64,000 nucleotides of DNA from Thiopseudomonas sp964394445 (lineage in GTDB: Bacteria > Pseudomonadota > Gammaproteobacteria > Pseudomonadales > Pseudomonadaceae), in NCBI GenBank assembly GCA_964394445.1, contig CAYMXO010000002.1, positions 1 through 64,000 on the forward strand, in the 5' to 3' direction. The notes beneath the pieces were generated by a model. The model was given only the letters and a program-made list of their open reading frames with translations, was not told where the DNA came from and did not search any database. Positions 17,195 through 27,247 of this stretch are shown in pieces. Within the stretch, counting starts at the first letter, position 1. Each line of letters opens with the position of its first letter. The position numbers and the translations under genes are program-made.

Positions 17195-18862
17195 ATGGGC
17201 ATTAAGGTCATCCTGAACCTGGCCGGCGGTGTAGCCCTGTTGCTGTGGGGACTGCACATGGTCAACACCGGCATCATCCGTGCGTTTGGCGCACGCCTGC
17301 GGCGCTTTCTTGGCAAAGTCCTGAAGCGCCGCCTGCCCGCGTTTCTGGCCGGCATGGGCGTCACCGCCATTCTGCAGAGCAGCACCGCCACCGCCTTGAT
17401 GCTCAGCTCCTTTACCGCTTCCGGCCTGGTTGCCCTGGCACCAGCACTGGCCGTGATGCTGGGTGCCAATGTCGGCACCACCCTAATTGTGCAGGTGCTG
17501 TCTTTCGACGCCTCGGCCATTGCACCCACCCTGCTGCTGATCGGCTTTCTGGCCTTCAAGCGCAGCAAACAGACCATGCTCAAGGATCTGGGCCGCGTCG
17601 GCATCGGCCTGGGATTGATGCTGTTTTCCCTGGAAATGCTGGTCAGCAGCCTTGAGCCCATCCAGGATGCTCCCGTCGCGCAGGAGCTGTTTACCGCCAT
17701 CACCGGCGATCCGGTGCTGACCCTGCTGATCGGTGCCGTGCTGACCTGGGCCGCCCACTCCAGCGTAGCCACGGTGTTGCTGACCATGTCACTGGCCACA
17801 GCCGGACTGATCACCCCACCGGCGGCACTGGCTCTGGTATTGGGGGCCAACCTGGGGAGCGCCCTCAACCCATTGCTCGAAGGCCTGGGCAGCAGCAACC
17901 CGGCGCACCGGCGCATGCCGCTGGGCAACCTGCTCAACCGGTTGCTGGGCTGTATCATTTTTGCTCCCCTGTTGCCGCTGATGGTGGAGTGGCTGGGCCT
18001 GCTCGACAGCCAGCCGGCGCGCCTGACAGCGAACTTTCACATGCTGTTCAACCTGGCCATGGCGCTGGTGTTCATCATCCCGCTGGGCCTGATCGCCCGT
18101 CTGCTGGAGCGGCTGCTGCCCGAGGCCGGGAACGAGAATGACCCCGGTCGCGCCCTGTACCTTGACCCGCACGCCATGGACACCCCCAGCGTTGCGTTGT
18201 CCAGTGCGGCCCGGGAAACCATGCGCATGGGCGATATCATTGAAAAAATGCTGCAGGACAGCCTCACCGCGATCATGACCAACGACCGCAAGCTGGTGGC
18301 CCGGGTGTCGGCCATGGATGATGCCGTTGACCGCCTGCATGAAAGCATCAAGCTGTACGTGATCAAGATTACCCGTTCAGCCATGGATGACCGGCAAAGC
18401 CGGCGTGCCATGGAAATTCTCAGCCTGACCATCAACCTTGAGCATATTGGCGACATCATCGACAAAAACCTGATGGAACTGGCCAGCAAGAAGATCAAGA
18501 AACAACTGCAGTTTTCCAGGGAAGGTGCCCGCGAGCTGAAGGAAATCCACCACGCGGTACAGGACAACCTGCGGCTGGCCATGAGCGTGTTTTTGTCTGG
18601 TGATGTGGCGTCCGCACGCATGCTGCTGGCGCAGAAAAACCGCATTCGTGATCTTGAGTTCCAGGCAGCGGAAAACCACATCGAGCGCCTGAAGCAGCAG
18701 CGGGTGGAAAGTCTGGAAACCAGCTCGTTGCATCTGGACATTCTGCGTGACCTGAAACGCATTCACTCACACATCTGCTCCACCGCCTACCCCGCGCTGG
18801 AAGCGGCCGGCGAGCTGAACCAGACCCGGCTTAAGGCAGCCGAACCGGCGGCCGAACGCTAA
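17195..18862 (+). CDS. Na/Pi cotransporter family protein with PhoU-like C-terminus
   Basis: A 555-residue inner-membrane protein. Two inverted Na/Pi cotransporter repeats carry the QSSTA signature (residues 61-65) and its second-repeat counterpart AAHSSVATVLLTMSLA. Residues from about 340 to the end form a helical PhoU-like domain (SLTINLEHIGDIIDKNLMEL). The family (NptA/YjbB) moves phosphate coupled to sodium; E. coli YjbB exports phosphate. No pho-box is seen upstream. A TAGAAT sits about 35 bases before the ATG and could be the -10. Confidence 0.88.
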   Translation: MGIKVILNLAGGVALLLWGLHMVNTGIIRAFGARLRRFLGKVLKRRLPAFLAGMGVTAILQSSTATALMLSSFTASGLVALAPALAVMLGANVGTTLIVQVLSFDASAIAPTLLLIGFLAFKRSKQTMLKDLGRVGIGLGLMLFSLEMLVSSLEPIQDAPVAQELFTAITGDPVLTLLIGAVLTWAAHSSVATVLLTMSLATAGLITPPAALALVLGANLGSALNPLLEGLGSSNPAHRRMPLGNLLNRLLGCIIFAPLLPLMVEWLGLLDSQPARLTANFHMLFNLAMALVFIIPLGLIARLLERLLPEAGNENDPGRALYLDPHAMDTPSVALSSAARETMRMGDIIEKMLQDSLTAIMTNDRKLVARVSAMDDAVDRLHESIKLYVIKITRSAMDDRQSRRAMEILSLTINLEHIGDIIDKNLMELASKKIKKQLQFSREGARELKEIHHAVQDNLRLAMSVFLSGDVASARMLLAQKNRIRDLEFQAAENHIERLKQQRVESLETSSLHLDILRDLKRIHSHICSTAYPALEAAGELNQTRLKAAEPAAER

Positions 18863-19175
18863 GCCGGCTGCCCCACGTCAATCGTGGCCAGGCGCCGTTC
18901 CTGCAAAAACAAATGCGTTGTTACAGGAGCGAATTTCCCGCGATCCGGGCCAAGCCCGGCCAGACGGATGACCCCACTCCGTTCGCGGCTAAAGCCGCGA
19001 ATGGGGGACAAACCAGACGCCGAATGCGGGCCAATATCCGGGGCCGTGTAGCGGCGACCTGTGGTCGCCACTGTGGAGAGCACAGCTCTCCGCTACGGAG
19101 CTTCGTGGCAAGCACAAAAAGTCATGCACAAACACTTTCGTGCCAGCACAGAATTTCCATGCGGGCGCCGGCAGC
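18863..19175. other. Intergenic region with clustered palindromes
   Basis: 313 bases between the convergent Na/Pi cotransporter and yaiI genes. It holds a REP-like segment (18924-18949), a perfect palindrome ttcgcggctaaagccgcgaa (18982-19001) and two short hairpins, ggcgacctgtggtcgcc (19053-19069) and ggagagcacagctctcc (19075-19091). No gene is supported. Confidence 0.65.
18982..19001. repeat. REP palindrome core
   Basis: ttcgcggctaaagccgcgaa, a perfect 9-base-arm inverted repeat, matches the classic Pseudomonas REP hairpin. Flanking cactcc and atgggg continue the imperfect pairing. Confidence 0.7.
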
Positions 19176-19631
19176 TTAATTGCGGCTCAGGCGGGTCAGC
19201 AAACGATCCAGTGCGTTGGCAAACTGTTGCTTGTCGCGCTCGCCATAGGCCGGCTGTCCGCCGCTGTTCAACTGGCCAGTATCGCGCAGGTCACTCAACA
19301 GGTTACGGGTGGCCAGACGGTCGCCCATGTTTTTTTCGGTAAATTCCTGACCGCGCGGATCCAGTGCTGCAACACCCTTTTTCAGCAAACGGTCGGCCAG
19401 CGGAATGTCACTGCAAATGGCCAGATCCCCCGGTTGTGCCTGCTCGACAATATGATCATCGGCCGCATCCGGCCCGCTGGGAACCACCACCAGAGTGACG
19501 CAGGCAAAGTTCGGCTTCTGTTGTGGCTGCCCGGCCACCATCACCACGTCCAGCTTGCGCTTCAGGGCAAAGCGCACCACCAGATCCCGGGCGGCACGCG
19601 GGCAGGCATCAGCATCAATCCAGATTTTCAT
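19176..19631 (-). CDS. yaiI: YaiI/YqxD family protein (DUF188)
   Basis: A 151-residue protein of the UPF0178/YaiI family, recognised by MKIWIDADACP at the start and QPGDLAICSDIPLADRLLKKG and DLRDTGQLNSGGQPAYGERDKQQFANALD further on. The conserved acidic residues suggest a PIN-like nuclease fold, but no activity is established. ATG 19631 is preferred over GTG 19634 because the family begins MKIWIDADA. It ends convergently with the Na/Pi gene and follows the diguanylate cyclase on the same strand. Confidence 0.9.
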   Translation of the reverse strand: MKIWIDADACPRAARDLVVRFALKRKLDVVMVAGQPQQKPNFACVTLVVVPSGPDAADDHIVEQAQPGDLAICSDIPLADRLLKKGVAALDPRGQEFTEKNMGDRLATRNLLSDLRDTGQLNSGGQPAYGERDKQQFANALDRLLTRLSRN

Positions 19632-19648
19632 CACAGGCGACCCTCTTG

Positions 19649-21292
19649 TTATTCGCTGCTTGCATCAACATGCTGTCCGACACCCGCCAATTCTGCAGAC
19701 TGCCCGCATACCTGATTGCGCCCCTTTTTCTTGGCACGGTACAGAGCATCATCGGCCACTTCCAGCAGCTGCAGGTAACTGGAGCCGGACTCCGGCATGG
19801 CACTGGCCACGCCAACACTGACGGTCACCACCGGCTGCACCAAAGAACCGCCGTGCGGTATGGCCAGCGCCATGATTTCCGAACGGATCCGTTCTGCCTT
19901 GATCAGCGCCCCCTTTAGCGGGGTATTGGGCAACAGACAGGCAAACTCTTCTCCGCCAATACGGGCCGGCAAGTCATGCGAGCGGGTCAGGCTGTTTTTC
20001 AGGCTGCCGGCAATGCTGACCAGACATTCATCGCCACGCTGATGGCCGTACAGGTCGTTGAATTGTTTGAAATAGTCTACATCCAGCATGATCAGCGACA
20101 GGGGCTGATGCTCACGCTGACAACGGCGCCACTCGGCTTCCAGGCTACGATTGAAATGGCGACGGTTGGCAATGCCGGCCAATTCATCCAGAAAGGCCAG
20201 CGAACGCATGTTTTCCGTCTGCTGCTCCAGCTGCCGGTTAAGCTTTACCAGCAGGTCGTTGCTGGCCAGCGTCTGTTTCTGTGCGCTGCGCAGGTCGGCA
20301 AACACTTGCCTGTTTTTACGCTGCCACATGTACTGAAACACTACACTGATCACGGCCAGCAGCAGGTACAAACTGGCCATCAACCAGCGCGACCTGTTCA
20401 GCTTGGCATACACGGCATCGTATTTGCGGCTGATGCAGACGACCAATGCATCGCTGGTGCCCAGATCTGCCGGCATGACGGTCTGTTGCACTACCAGACG
20501 CTGCTCACTGTCGTAGGCCAGCCTGCCTTCCTGCAGGCTCAGACCCTCACCACTTTTGAGGTGGCTGGTAAACAGGCTGTCGGCCTCGAACAGGCTCATG
20601 CCCAGTATCCGCTGGCTGTCTGGTTCGGCCACGAATACGGTGCCGTTGGCATGTGCAATGCTGATCTGCATGTCATCGGCATAAGAAACCGATTCCAGCG
20701 AAATGCCGATTTCCACCGGGCTCAGCTCGGTCACGACCAGTCCGGCAAACTCGCCCTGCTGATCCGTCAGGGCGCTGGCTGCGGCAATGGTCAACAAGTT
20801 GTCTGTCAGCGGGTAAGGACGGCTGAGGTACAGGACCCCGGCCTGACGCTCACGGATTACCCGCTGGACCAGTTCGTTGCCGGCAAGGTTGCCGCTCTGC
20901 TGCAGGGGATCGCTGCTGGCCAGAATCTGGCCATCTGCTGCCAGCAAGGTGACCGTGCGCACACCACTGATGGTTTGCACAAAGGCGCGCAAACTCTTGT
21001 CGATAAATTCTCCGGTCTGGTCAAAGCCGTCGGCGCCGGATAACAGCTCGGCCTGCAGGTTGAAATGCGAAGCGCGGATGCTCATGAACTGGCGCCGCAG
21101 GTCATGGTAGATAATGCCACTCTGTGTCGCTAGCCGACCAAATTCGTACCGTTTGATTGCCTGCTGCTCACCGGCTTGCCAGATTAGCAGGAACACACCA
21201 ACCAGCAGCAACCCGGCACCCACCAACAGCCTTCCCTGGCGGCTGGCACCCCGCTGCAAGTTTTTCAGCTTGTAATCGTAAATTGTTGGCAT
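19649..21292 (-). CDS. Membrane-bound diguanylate cyclase (GGDEF)
   Basis: About 547 residues. One membrane helix near residues 25-45 and another near 310-330 flank a periplasmic sensor domain of the Cache type (by topology). A coiled linker precedes the GGDEF domain. The active site is GGEEF (446-450), preceded five residues earlier by an intact inhibitory-site RxxD (RSHD). It should therefore make cyclic di-GMP from GTP and be product-inhibited. ATG 21292 is chosen because the peptide encoded upstream (to 21352) is not hydrophobic or conserved-looking. The ligand is unknown. Confidence 0.88.
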   Translation of the reverse strand: MPTIYDYKLKNLQRGASRQGRLLVGAGLLLVGVFLLIWQAGEQQAIKRYEFGRLATQSGIIYHDLRRQFMSIRASHFNLQAELLSGADGFDQTGEFIDKSLRAFVQTISGVRTVTLLAADGQILASSDPLQQSGNLAGNELVQRVIRERQAGVLYLSRPYPLTDNLLTIAAASALTDQQGEFAGLVVTELSPVEIGISLESVSYADDMQISIAHANGTVFVAEPDSQRILGMSLFEADSLFTSHLKSGEGLSLQEGRLAYDSEQRLVVQQTVMPADLGTSDALVVCISRKYDAVYAKLNRSRWLMASLYLLLAVISVVFQYMWQRKNRQVFADLRSAQKQTLASNDLLVKLNRQLEQQTENMRSLAFLDELAGIANRRHFNRSLEAEWRRCQREHQPLSLIMLDVDYFKQFNDLYGHQRGDECLVSIAGSLKNSLTRSHDLPARIGGEEFACLLPNTPLKGALIKAERIRSEIMALAIPHGGSLVQPVVTVSVGVASAMPESGSSYLQLLEVADDALYRAKKKGRNQVCGQSAELAGVGQHVDASSE

Positions 21293-21471
21293 TGATGCTA
21301 TCCGGAATCCGCAGCAGATCGTGGACTCAGCGCGGGGAATCGCGGCAAACATGGCATTATGCCGCCCAAGCGATCAGAAAAGAAGGCACTGCTGGCCGAC
21401 AATTGCCGGAACAGGCAGTTTCCACGCTACAGACTACGACCCCTAGTTGCCGTTATTGGTTGCCGCCAGGC

Positions 21472-24400
21472 TCAGGACTGCCCATGCAAAAGAGGCTGGC
21501 TACAGCCCGGTCCGGTCAGCCGGCTGCGGCCGCCGCGCAGCGGTTGTACATGAATTTGTGTGGCAATCCGCTCCTTTAGGGCCTGCACATGGGAGATCAC
21601 GCCGATCAGCTTGCCGTCCTGCTGCAAACCCGACAGCGTATCCAGCGCCACGTCCAGCGCCTCTTCATCCAGGGTGCCAAAGCCTTCGTCAAGAAACAGC
21701 GAGTCAACCCGTACGTTCTGACTGGCCATGCGCGACAAGCCCAGTGCCAGCGCCAGACTGACAATGAAGCTCTCGCCACCGGACAGGTTCTTGGTCGAGC
21801 GCACCTCGCCGGCCTGATAGTTGTCGACCACATTCAGCTCCAGCGGCTCGGCGGTATCCCGCACCAGCAGGTAGCGGTCGCTCATCTGTTGCAGGGTGCG
21901 GTTGGCCTGCACCACCATCAGCTCAAACGTCAGCCCCTGGGCAAAGTTGCGAAATTTCTTGCCATCGGCCGAGCCGATCAATTCGTGCAGATTGCTCCAG
22001 CGCCGACAGCTGTCCTGCTGCTGGCCAAGCTGCTCCAGCAGTTGCTGCTGGTTTTTTCGTGCCTGTTCATTCTGTTGCAGCTGGAAGCCCAGCGTCTCCA
22101 GCCGGCCATGCAGTTCAAGCAAGTTATCTTCTGCCTGTTGCAACTGTTCTTGCACCGCCTCCGGCGACTCTGAGGTTAGCTGCCGCTCCCGCTCAGCAGC
22201 CAAACTGTCTTGAGTCTCCTTGAGCTGGACATGCAGGGTTGCCGCTTGTTCGTCGAGACGTCTGGCCTGCTGCTGCAACTGCTGCCTTTCAACAGCCGAC
22301 AACAGGGCTGCCTGCAGCGCCTGCTCGCTGGCAAAGCCCTGCTCTGCCAACAGGGGGTTAAAAGCCGTTTCGCTACCGGCCAGCTCCTTGCTGTAATCGT
22401 CACGCCGCTGCTCCAGCACGCCGGTTCGCTCCTGCAGCCGGGCCAGATCTTGCCGCTGTTCGGCCAGCCGGCTGCCGTGTTGCTGAAGGGCGTGTTCGGC
22501 GTGAGTGACCTGTTGCTGCAACTCGTGCTCGTAGGCATCTACATCCTGCCGGCCAAAGAGTTCCAGCCGCTGTTGCTGCAGCGCCTCCAGTTGCTGCTGG
22601 CACGCCTGCAAGGCTTGCTCCTGTTGCTGAAGATCCTCCCGCAGCCGGTCAGCCAGCGCCTGCAAACGCCCGGCCTCCGCCTCCAGCTTCTGTTGCTGCT
22701 GCTCCAGTTCACGGCGCTGCTGTTCCTGCTTTAACCAGTCATCACGGCGCCCGCGCAACTGTTGTACAAGCTGCCCGGCCGGCTGCCCGGCCTGTAGCAC
22801 CACGCCCAGCGGTTGCAGTATCTGCTGTACCTGCTGTTGCCGCGTGACCAGTTCTTGCGCCAGCTGCGCCAGGTTTTGCTGTGCCTGTTCTTTTTGCTCA
22901 AGCAGGCTGGCTTCCCTGGCTTTCAACTCCAGCCCGGTATCCCTGGTTGCAGCGGAGGCCTGCTGCAGTCGCTGGTGTTCCCGCTCGTGTTGCAGGCAGT
23001 GTTCCTGTTTCTGCTCAATCTGTCTGATCAGCTGAACCAGCGCGCTGACTTGCTCGCCCAGCCCATCCAGTTGCGGCACTTGCCCGTCCGCATAGGGGTG
23101 CCCGGTCGCGCCGCACAACGGACAGGGCTGGCCATGCTGCAACTGGTGGCGCTGTTCTTCCAGACTCTGGATGCGGGCCAGCAACAACTGTTTGTCTTGC
23201 AGATGCTCCAGCTCATAGCGCAGGTCCGCCAGCTGTCGCCCGTTCAACAACCGGGCCAACTGTGCCCGCGCTTCCTGCAACCCTGTGTCGGCCACTGCGA
23301 TGGCAGTGCTTTCCTGGCGCCAGCACTCACGCTGGCGTTCCAGCTGGCCAACAAGTTCTTCGTGCTGCTGTACCAGTTCCTGCAGCTGCTTTTCGCCCTG
23401 CTGCACCCTGGCCTGCTGCTGTTGCAATTGCTCCAGTTGCTGCTCGACTCCGGCCAGCCCGGTCACCAGCCACTCATCGGCGGCCTGACGGGTGAACCAT
23501 GCCTGCAGCCCCGCCATCTGCTCCAAGGCAGTCTGCATGTTGCTGCCGACCTCCTGCAGTTGCCGTTCAAGCTGCTTAAGCTCTTCCCCGCGCTTGTTGC
23601 GGGTTTGTGTGTCCTGTTGCAACCGCAAATCTTCCTGCTGCAGTTGCTGATCCAGCGCGCGCACCTTGCGCAGCTTTGGCGCCACGGCCAGCAGAGTGGC
23701 CCGCGCCTGCTCCAGCACGCCGGACTGCTGTTGCACCTGTTCTTCGGCCAGCTTTATTGCCTGCTCCAGCTCCGGCAGTGCAGCTTTCTCGCGGGCATGG
23801 TCAGCCAGGGTTTTCTCCAGCTCCCGCCGCAACCCCTGCAACGTGCCCAGTGCCGGCTCCAGCTCGGCGGCTTGCAGGGCCAGCGCCAGCCGGCTGCGCT
23901 GTGGTGCAAAGGCCTTCTGCTGTTGCTCCAGTTCCCGCTGTTTTTGCAACAACCCGCTTTGCTGCTGTTCCAGCTGTTGTAATCGCTGCTGCCAGAGCTC
24001 AATGCCTTTCAGCTGCTGCACCTGCTGTTGCAGTTGCTGTTTTTTCTCGCTGTCCTGCACATGCTGTTGCCGGAGTTCCTGCTCCTGTTCGCTGTCGAGC
24101 AGGCGCACACCCTCCAGTTGCGCCTGCAGCAGCTTCAGTCTGTCTTGCTGTTCACGCTGCAGCTCGTGGGTGCGCATGGAAATACGGCTGTAAATTTCGG
24201 TACCGGTAATCTGTTCCAGTATCGGTGCCCGCGCATCGGGCGAGGCCTGCAAAAAAGCGGCAAAACCACCCTGCGCCAGCATGACCGAGCGGGTAAAACG
24301 CTCAAAATCCATGCCGGTGATCGCCACTACGGCGTCTTCCACATCGCGCAGTTTCGACTCCAGCACCTCACCGCTATCGGCATTGACCAGTTCCTGCTTC

Positions 24401-24735
24401 GGCTGTTGCAGTTCGCCGTCTGCCTTGCGCCGCGAGCGGTGATGACTCCAGTGGCAACGGTAACGGCCTTCCGGCGTGGCAAAAGTCACCTCGGCAAAGC
24501 ACTCGCCGGTCTGGCGCGACATGATTTCGTTGCTGCTTTTGGTGATGCGCCCCAGCCTGGGCGTACGCCCGTACAGGGCCAGGCAGATGGCATCCAGAAT
24601 GCTGGATTTGCCGGCACCGGTTGGCCCGGTAATGGCAAAAATCCCTTCGGCGGCAAAGGCCGGATCGCTAAAATCGATCTGCCACTGACCGACCAGCGAG
24701 TTCAGGTTCTCAAAGCGCAACTGCAAAATCTTCAT
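21472..24735 (-). CDS. sbcC: Exonuclease SbcCD, ATPase subunit SbcC
   Basis: 1087 residues, Rad50-like. Walker A is GPTGAGKSS near the N-terminus. Two long Gln/Leu-rich coiled coils flank the zinc hook CPLCG (Cys538, Cys541). The ABC signature NLSGGESFIVSLALALGL and Walker B SLFLDEGFGTLDEEALD lie near the C-terminus. With SbcD it cleaves DNA hairpins and double-strand ends. The start overlaps the sbcD stop by four bases. Opposite-strand reading frames are artefacts of the repetitive codons. Confidence 0.95.
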   Translation of the reverse strand: MKILQLRFENLNSLVGQWQIDFSDPAFAAEGIFAITGPTGAGKSSILDAICLALYGRTPRLGRITKSSNEIMSRQTGECFAEVTFATPEGRYRCHWSHHRSRRKADGELQQPKQELVNADSGEVLESKLRDVEDAVVAITGMDFERFTRSVMLAQGGFAAFLQASPDARAPILEQITGTEIYSRISMRTHELQREQQDRLKLLQAQLEGVRLLDSEQEQELRQQHVQDSEKKQQLQQQVQQLKGIELWQQRLQQLEQQQSGLLQKQRELEQQQKAFAPQRSRLALALQAAELEPALGTLQGLRRELEKTLADHAREKAALPELEQAIKLAEEQVQQQSGVLEQARATLLAVAPKLRKVRALDQQLQQEDLRLQQDTQTRNKRGEELKQLERQLQEVGSNMQTALEQMAGLQAWFTRQAADEWLVTGLAGVEQQLEQLQQQQARVQQGEKQLQELVQQHEELVGQLERQRECWRQESTAIAVADTGLQEARAQLARLLNGRQLADLRYELEHLQDKQLLLARIQSLEEQRHQLQHGQPCPLCGATGHPYADGQVPQLDGLGEQVSALVQLIRQIEQKQEHCLQHEREHQRLQQASAATRDTGLELKAREASLLEQKEQAQQNLAQLAQELVTRQQQVQQILQPLGVVLQAGQPAGQLVQQLRGRRDDWLKQEQQRRELEQQQQKLEAEAGRLQALADRLREDLQQQEQALQACQQQLEALQQQRLELFGRQDVDAYEHELQQQVTHAEHALQQHGSRLAEQRQDLARLQERTGVLEQRRDDYSKELAGSETAFNPLLAEQGFASEQALQAALLSAVERQQLQQQARRLDEQAATLHVQLKETQDSLAAERERQLTSESPEAVQEQLQQAEDNLLELHGRLETLGFQLQQNEQARKNQQQLLEQLGQQQDSCRRWSNLHELIGSADGKKFRNFAQGLTFELMVVQANRTLQQMSDRYLLVRDTAEPLELNVVDNYQAGEVRSTKNLSGGESFIVSLALALGLSRMASQNVRVDSLFLDEGFGTLDEEALDVALDTLSGLQQDGKLIGVISHVQALKERIATQIHVQPLRGGRSRLTGPGCSQPLLHGQS

Positions 24736-25991
24736 GCCTGCCCGTCCTGCTGTGCCATGCCGTCCTCATCCTGTAGGGAAACCAGCACCTGCCGGTAATC
24801 CTGCAATAATTCCATCCGCTGCCCGTCCGGCACCTGATGAGCATCCAGACAGCGCCCGAACACATCCTGCTCGGTCAGGTCATCCAGGGCTTCATCCCCG
24901 GTAGCCTGCTCCAGCAGCTGGCTGACCACACGCTGGTTGCGGATGCGCAAAATCTCCAGCGGCGTATCAGCCACCAGCTGCTCCAGCTGCTCGCGCAAAT
25001 CGCTGACAATGGCCTCGCCGCTATACAGCACCTCAAGCCAGACGGACTCATTCTTTTCTTTTAGCGCCTGCAAGCGCAGGCTGATATCGGACAGGTCGCC
25101 ACGGACCGACTCCAGCCGCTGGAACACCGGTATTTCCAGCAGTTCCACCCGCGGCATAAAATGGCCCGGCGCCGCTTGTTCAAACTGCACCAGACAGGCA
25201 ACTTTCTGCTGGCGCGCCTCGCCAAACCCCATCGCCAGGGGTGAACCGCTGTAGCGGATATGCGCCTGTCCGGCCACCACCTGTGGCACATGCAAATGCC
25301 CCAGCGCGACATAGTCAAAACAGTCCGGAAACACGCCGGCGTGTACATGGGCGAGCGAGCCGACATAAAGCTCGCGCACTCCGTCACCCTCTACCGTCTG
25401 CCCACCGGCAGCGAACAGGTGCCCGGTTCCCACCACCGGTACCGGTTGCGGCAGTTGTGCATTAAGGGCGCTGGCCGCCTCGCCGATGGCCGCATAGTGC
25501 GCACGAATGCCCTCCTGCAACTTTTGCTCCTTGTCACGGAGGCTTTCACCGGCATCTGCCTGGCGGATATCCCGGTCGCGCAGATAAGGCACCGCACAGA
25601 CAATCAGTTCCGGCCCGCCAGCTGCATCACGCAGCAGCAATACCTGATCCGCCGGATCCGCACAGGCCTGCCCGACCACATGCACATCCAGCGCCCGCAG
25701 CAAGCCGGCGGGCGCATCCAGAAAAGTGGGTGAGTCGTGGTTGCCACCAACAATCACCACATGCCGGCAACCGCTAGCAGTCACCCGCGCCAAAAACCGG
25801 TAATACAGCTCCTGCGCGGCAGTGCCCGGCGTGCTGGTATCAAACACATCGCCCGCCACCACCAGCACATCCACTTGATGGCTGGCCAGACAATCCAGCA
25901 GCCAGTCCAGAAAAGCGGCAAATTCATCCTGCCGGCGTCGTCCGTACAGGGCGCGTCCAAGATGCCAGTCAGACGTATGGAGTATTTTCAT
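24732..25991 (-). CDS. sbcD: Exonuclease SbcCD, nuclease subunit SbcD
   Basis: 419 residues, Mre11-like metallophosphoesterase. The metal-binding motifs are TSDWHLG, VVAGDVFD, GGNHDSP and ALGHLHVPQ. ATG 25991 (MKILHTSDWHLG) matches the usual start; the upstream in-frame codons add an unrelated leader. It is the first gene of sbcDC, divergent from the methyltransferase gene. Confidence 0.95.
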   Translation of the reverse strand: MKILHTSDWHLGRALYGRRRQDEFAAFLDWLLDCLASHQVDVLVVAGDVFDTSTPGTAAQELYYRFLARVTASGCRHVVIVGGNHDSPTFLDAPAGLLRALDVHVVGQACADPADQVLLLRDAAGGPELIVCAVPYLRDRDIRQADAGESLRDKEQKLQEGIRAHYAAIGEAASALNAQLPQPVPVVGTGHLFAAGGQTVEGDGVRELYVGSLAHVHAGVFPDCFDYVALGHLHVPQVVAGQAHIRYSGSPLAMGFGEARQQKVACLVQFEQAAPGHFMPRVELLEIPVFQRLESVRGDLSDISLRLQALKEKNESVWLEVLYSGEAIVSDLREQLEQLVADTPLEILRIRNQRVVSQLLEQATGDEALDDLTEQDVFGRCLDAHQVPDGQRMELLQDYRQVLVSLQDEDGMAQQDGQA

Positions 25992-26250
25992 GCTGTTACT
26001 GCGTACCCAATGTGAAAGAAAGATGCCGGGCAACCGTGCCTCGGTGGCCCTTTTTTGGCAAATATTACCGGCCCATCGCGACTGGCAAGTCAGGCGCCTG
26101 CCGGGATGTGCATTGCCCGGGACATGTTATCAGCCCGCAAATCCGGGCGAGGGTCGTACTGCTACTCTTGTCCAGGCGCCGTGTATGTTACCCTGAGCTC
26201 CCGACGAATGGCGCCCAATCCGGCTTCCCCCTCAAGAACAGGAGCACAAT

Positions 26251-27144
26251 TTGTACGACGATCTGGATTTTAATGAGTTTTCCATGCACGAACTGGACTT
26301 CGATGAAGACTCCGACCTGGACTACCTTCTGGAAGACGCCATGCTGGAAGGCCTTGAATTGGACGAGTACAGCATCGACGAGCCGGAGATCATGCTGGAT
26401 GTGCCCTATGTGCCAACGGATGAAAAAATCGTTGATGCCATGCTGGACCTGGCCGGGGTCACCGCCCGCGATTTTCTCTATGACCTTGGTTGCGGCGATG
26501 GACGCATCGTGGTCGCAGCGGCCATGCAGCGCAATACCCGCGGCATCGGTATCGACCTGGACCCGATGCGCATCGCCGAAGCCATGGAATATGCCGGCAA
26601 CTCACGGGTCGAACACATGGTGGACTTTCTTGAAGGCGATCTGCTCGAAGCCGACTTCAGCGCCGCGACTGTAGTCACCCTGTATTTGCTCGACATTATC
26701 AACCTGGAGCTGCGACCGCGGCTGCAGCAGGAGTTGCGTCCGGGCACCCGTATCGTTTCCCATGCGTTCGACATGGGCGACTGGAAGCCGGACGAGCACG
26801 TCAGCTGTGGCGGAGTGAATATCTTCAAGTGGATCGTACCGGCGCAGCTTGCTGGCACCTGGCAGTGGTCAGATGCTGTCGGCAACAGCTATAAGTTACA
26901 ACTGAAGCAAAAACACCAGGTGCTCAGCGGCAAAGCACGGATCAATGGCCAGTCAGCCAGGCTGGCCAGTGCCCTGCTCAGGGGAGACCTGGTCGAGTTC
27001 CGCATTGAGCAAACCGACAACAACACGCTGCATACCTTTGTCATGCGCTACAAGAATAATCAGCTGCACCCGGAAGACAGCGCCCTGCAGCCTGCTCCGG
27101 CCATCCGCGGTAATGACACGACAAACGATGCAAGCCCCGGCTAG
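26251..27144 (+). CDS. Class I SAM-dependent methyltransferase with acidic N-terminus
   Basis: 297 residues. Motif I is YDLGCGDGRIV, followed by GIDLDPMRIAEA and TLYLLDIINLELRP, in a Rossmann-like domain spanning about residues 50-200. A C-terminal beta-rich domain of about 90 residues is compatible with a substrate-binding part. The first 48 residues hold 20 Asp/Glu and no Lys/Arg. Translation probably starts at TTG 26251, since AGGAG lies six bases before it; ATG 26284 would drop 11 residues and has no such site. The substrate is unknown. Confidence 0.8.
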   Translation: MYDDLDFNEFSMHELDFDEDSDLDYLLEDAMLEGLELDEYSIDEPEIMLDVPYVPTDEKIVDAMLDLAGVTARDFLYDLGCGDGRIVVAAAMQRNTRGIGIDLDPMRIAEAMEYAGNSRVEHMVDFLEGDLLEADFSAATVVTLYLLDIINLELRPRLQQELRPGTRIVSHAFDMGDWKPDEHVSCGGVNIFKWIVPAQLAGTWQWSDAVGNSYKLQLKQKHQVLSGKARINGQSARLASALLRGDLVEFRIEQTDNNTLHTFVMRYKNNQLHPEDSALQPAPAIRGNDTTNDASPG

Positions 27145-27247
27145 GCTACTGTCCCGGCCCGTGCAGGCGCAGGCTTGCCTGCAACAGGCACAATCACGTC
27201 TGTTTACCCTGGCCGCGCTGCCATGCAAATCCGTTCCGGCAGCCTTG

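Noticed and set aside
22813..23982. 389-codon open frame opposite sbcC
   Set aside because: The same effect of repetitive coiled-coil codons; the real SbcC zinc hook lies in this stretch.
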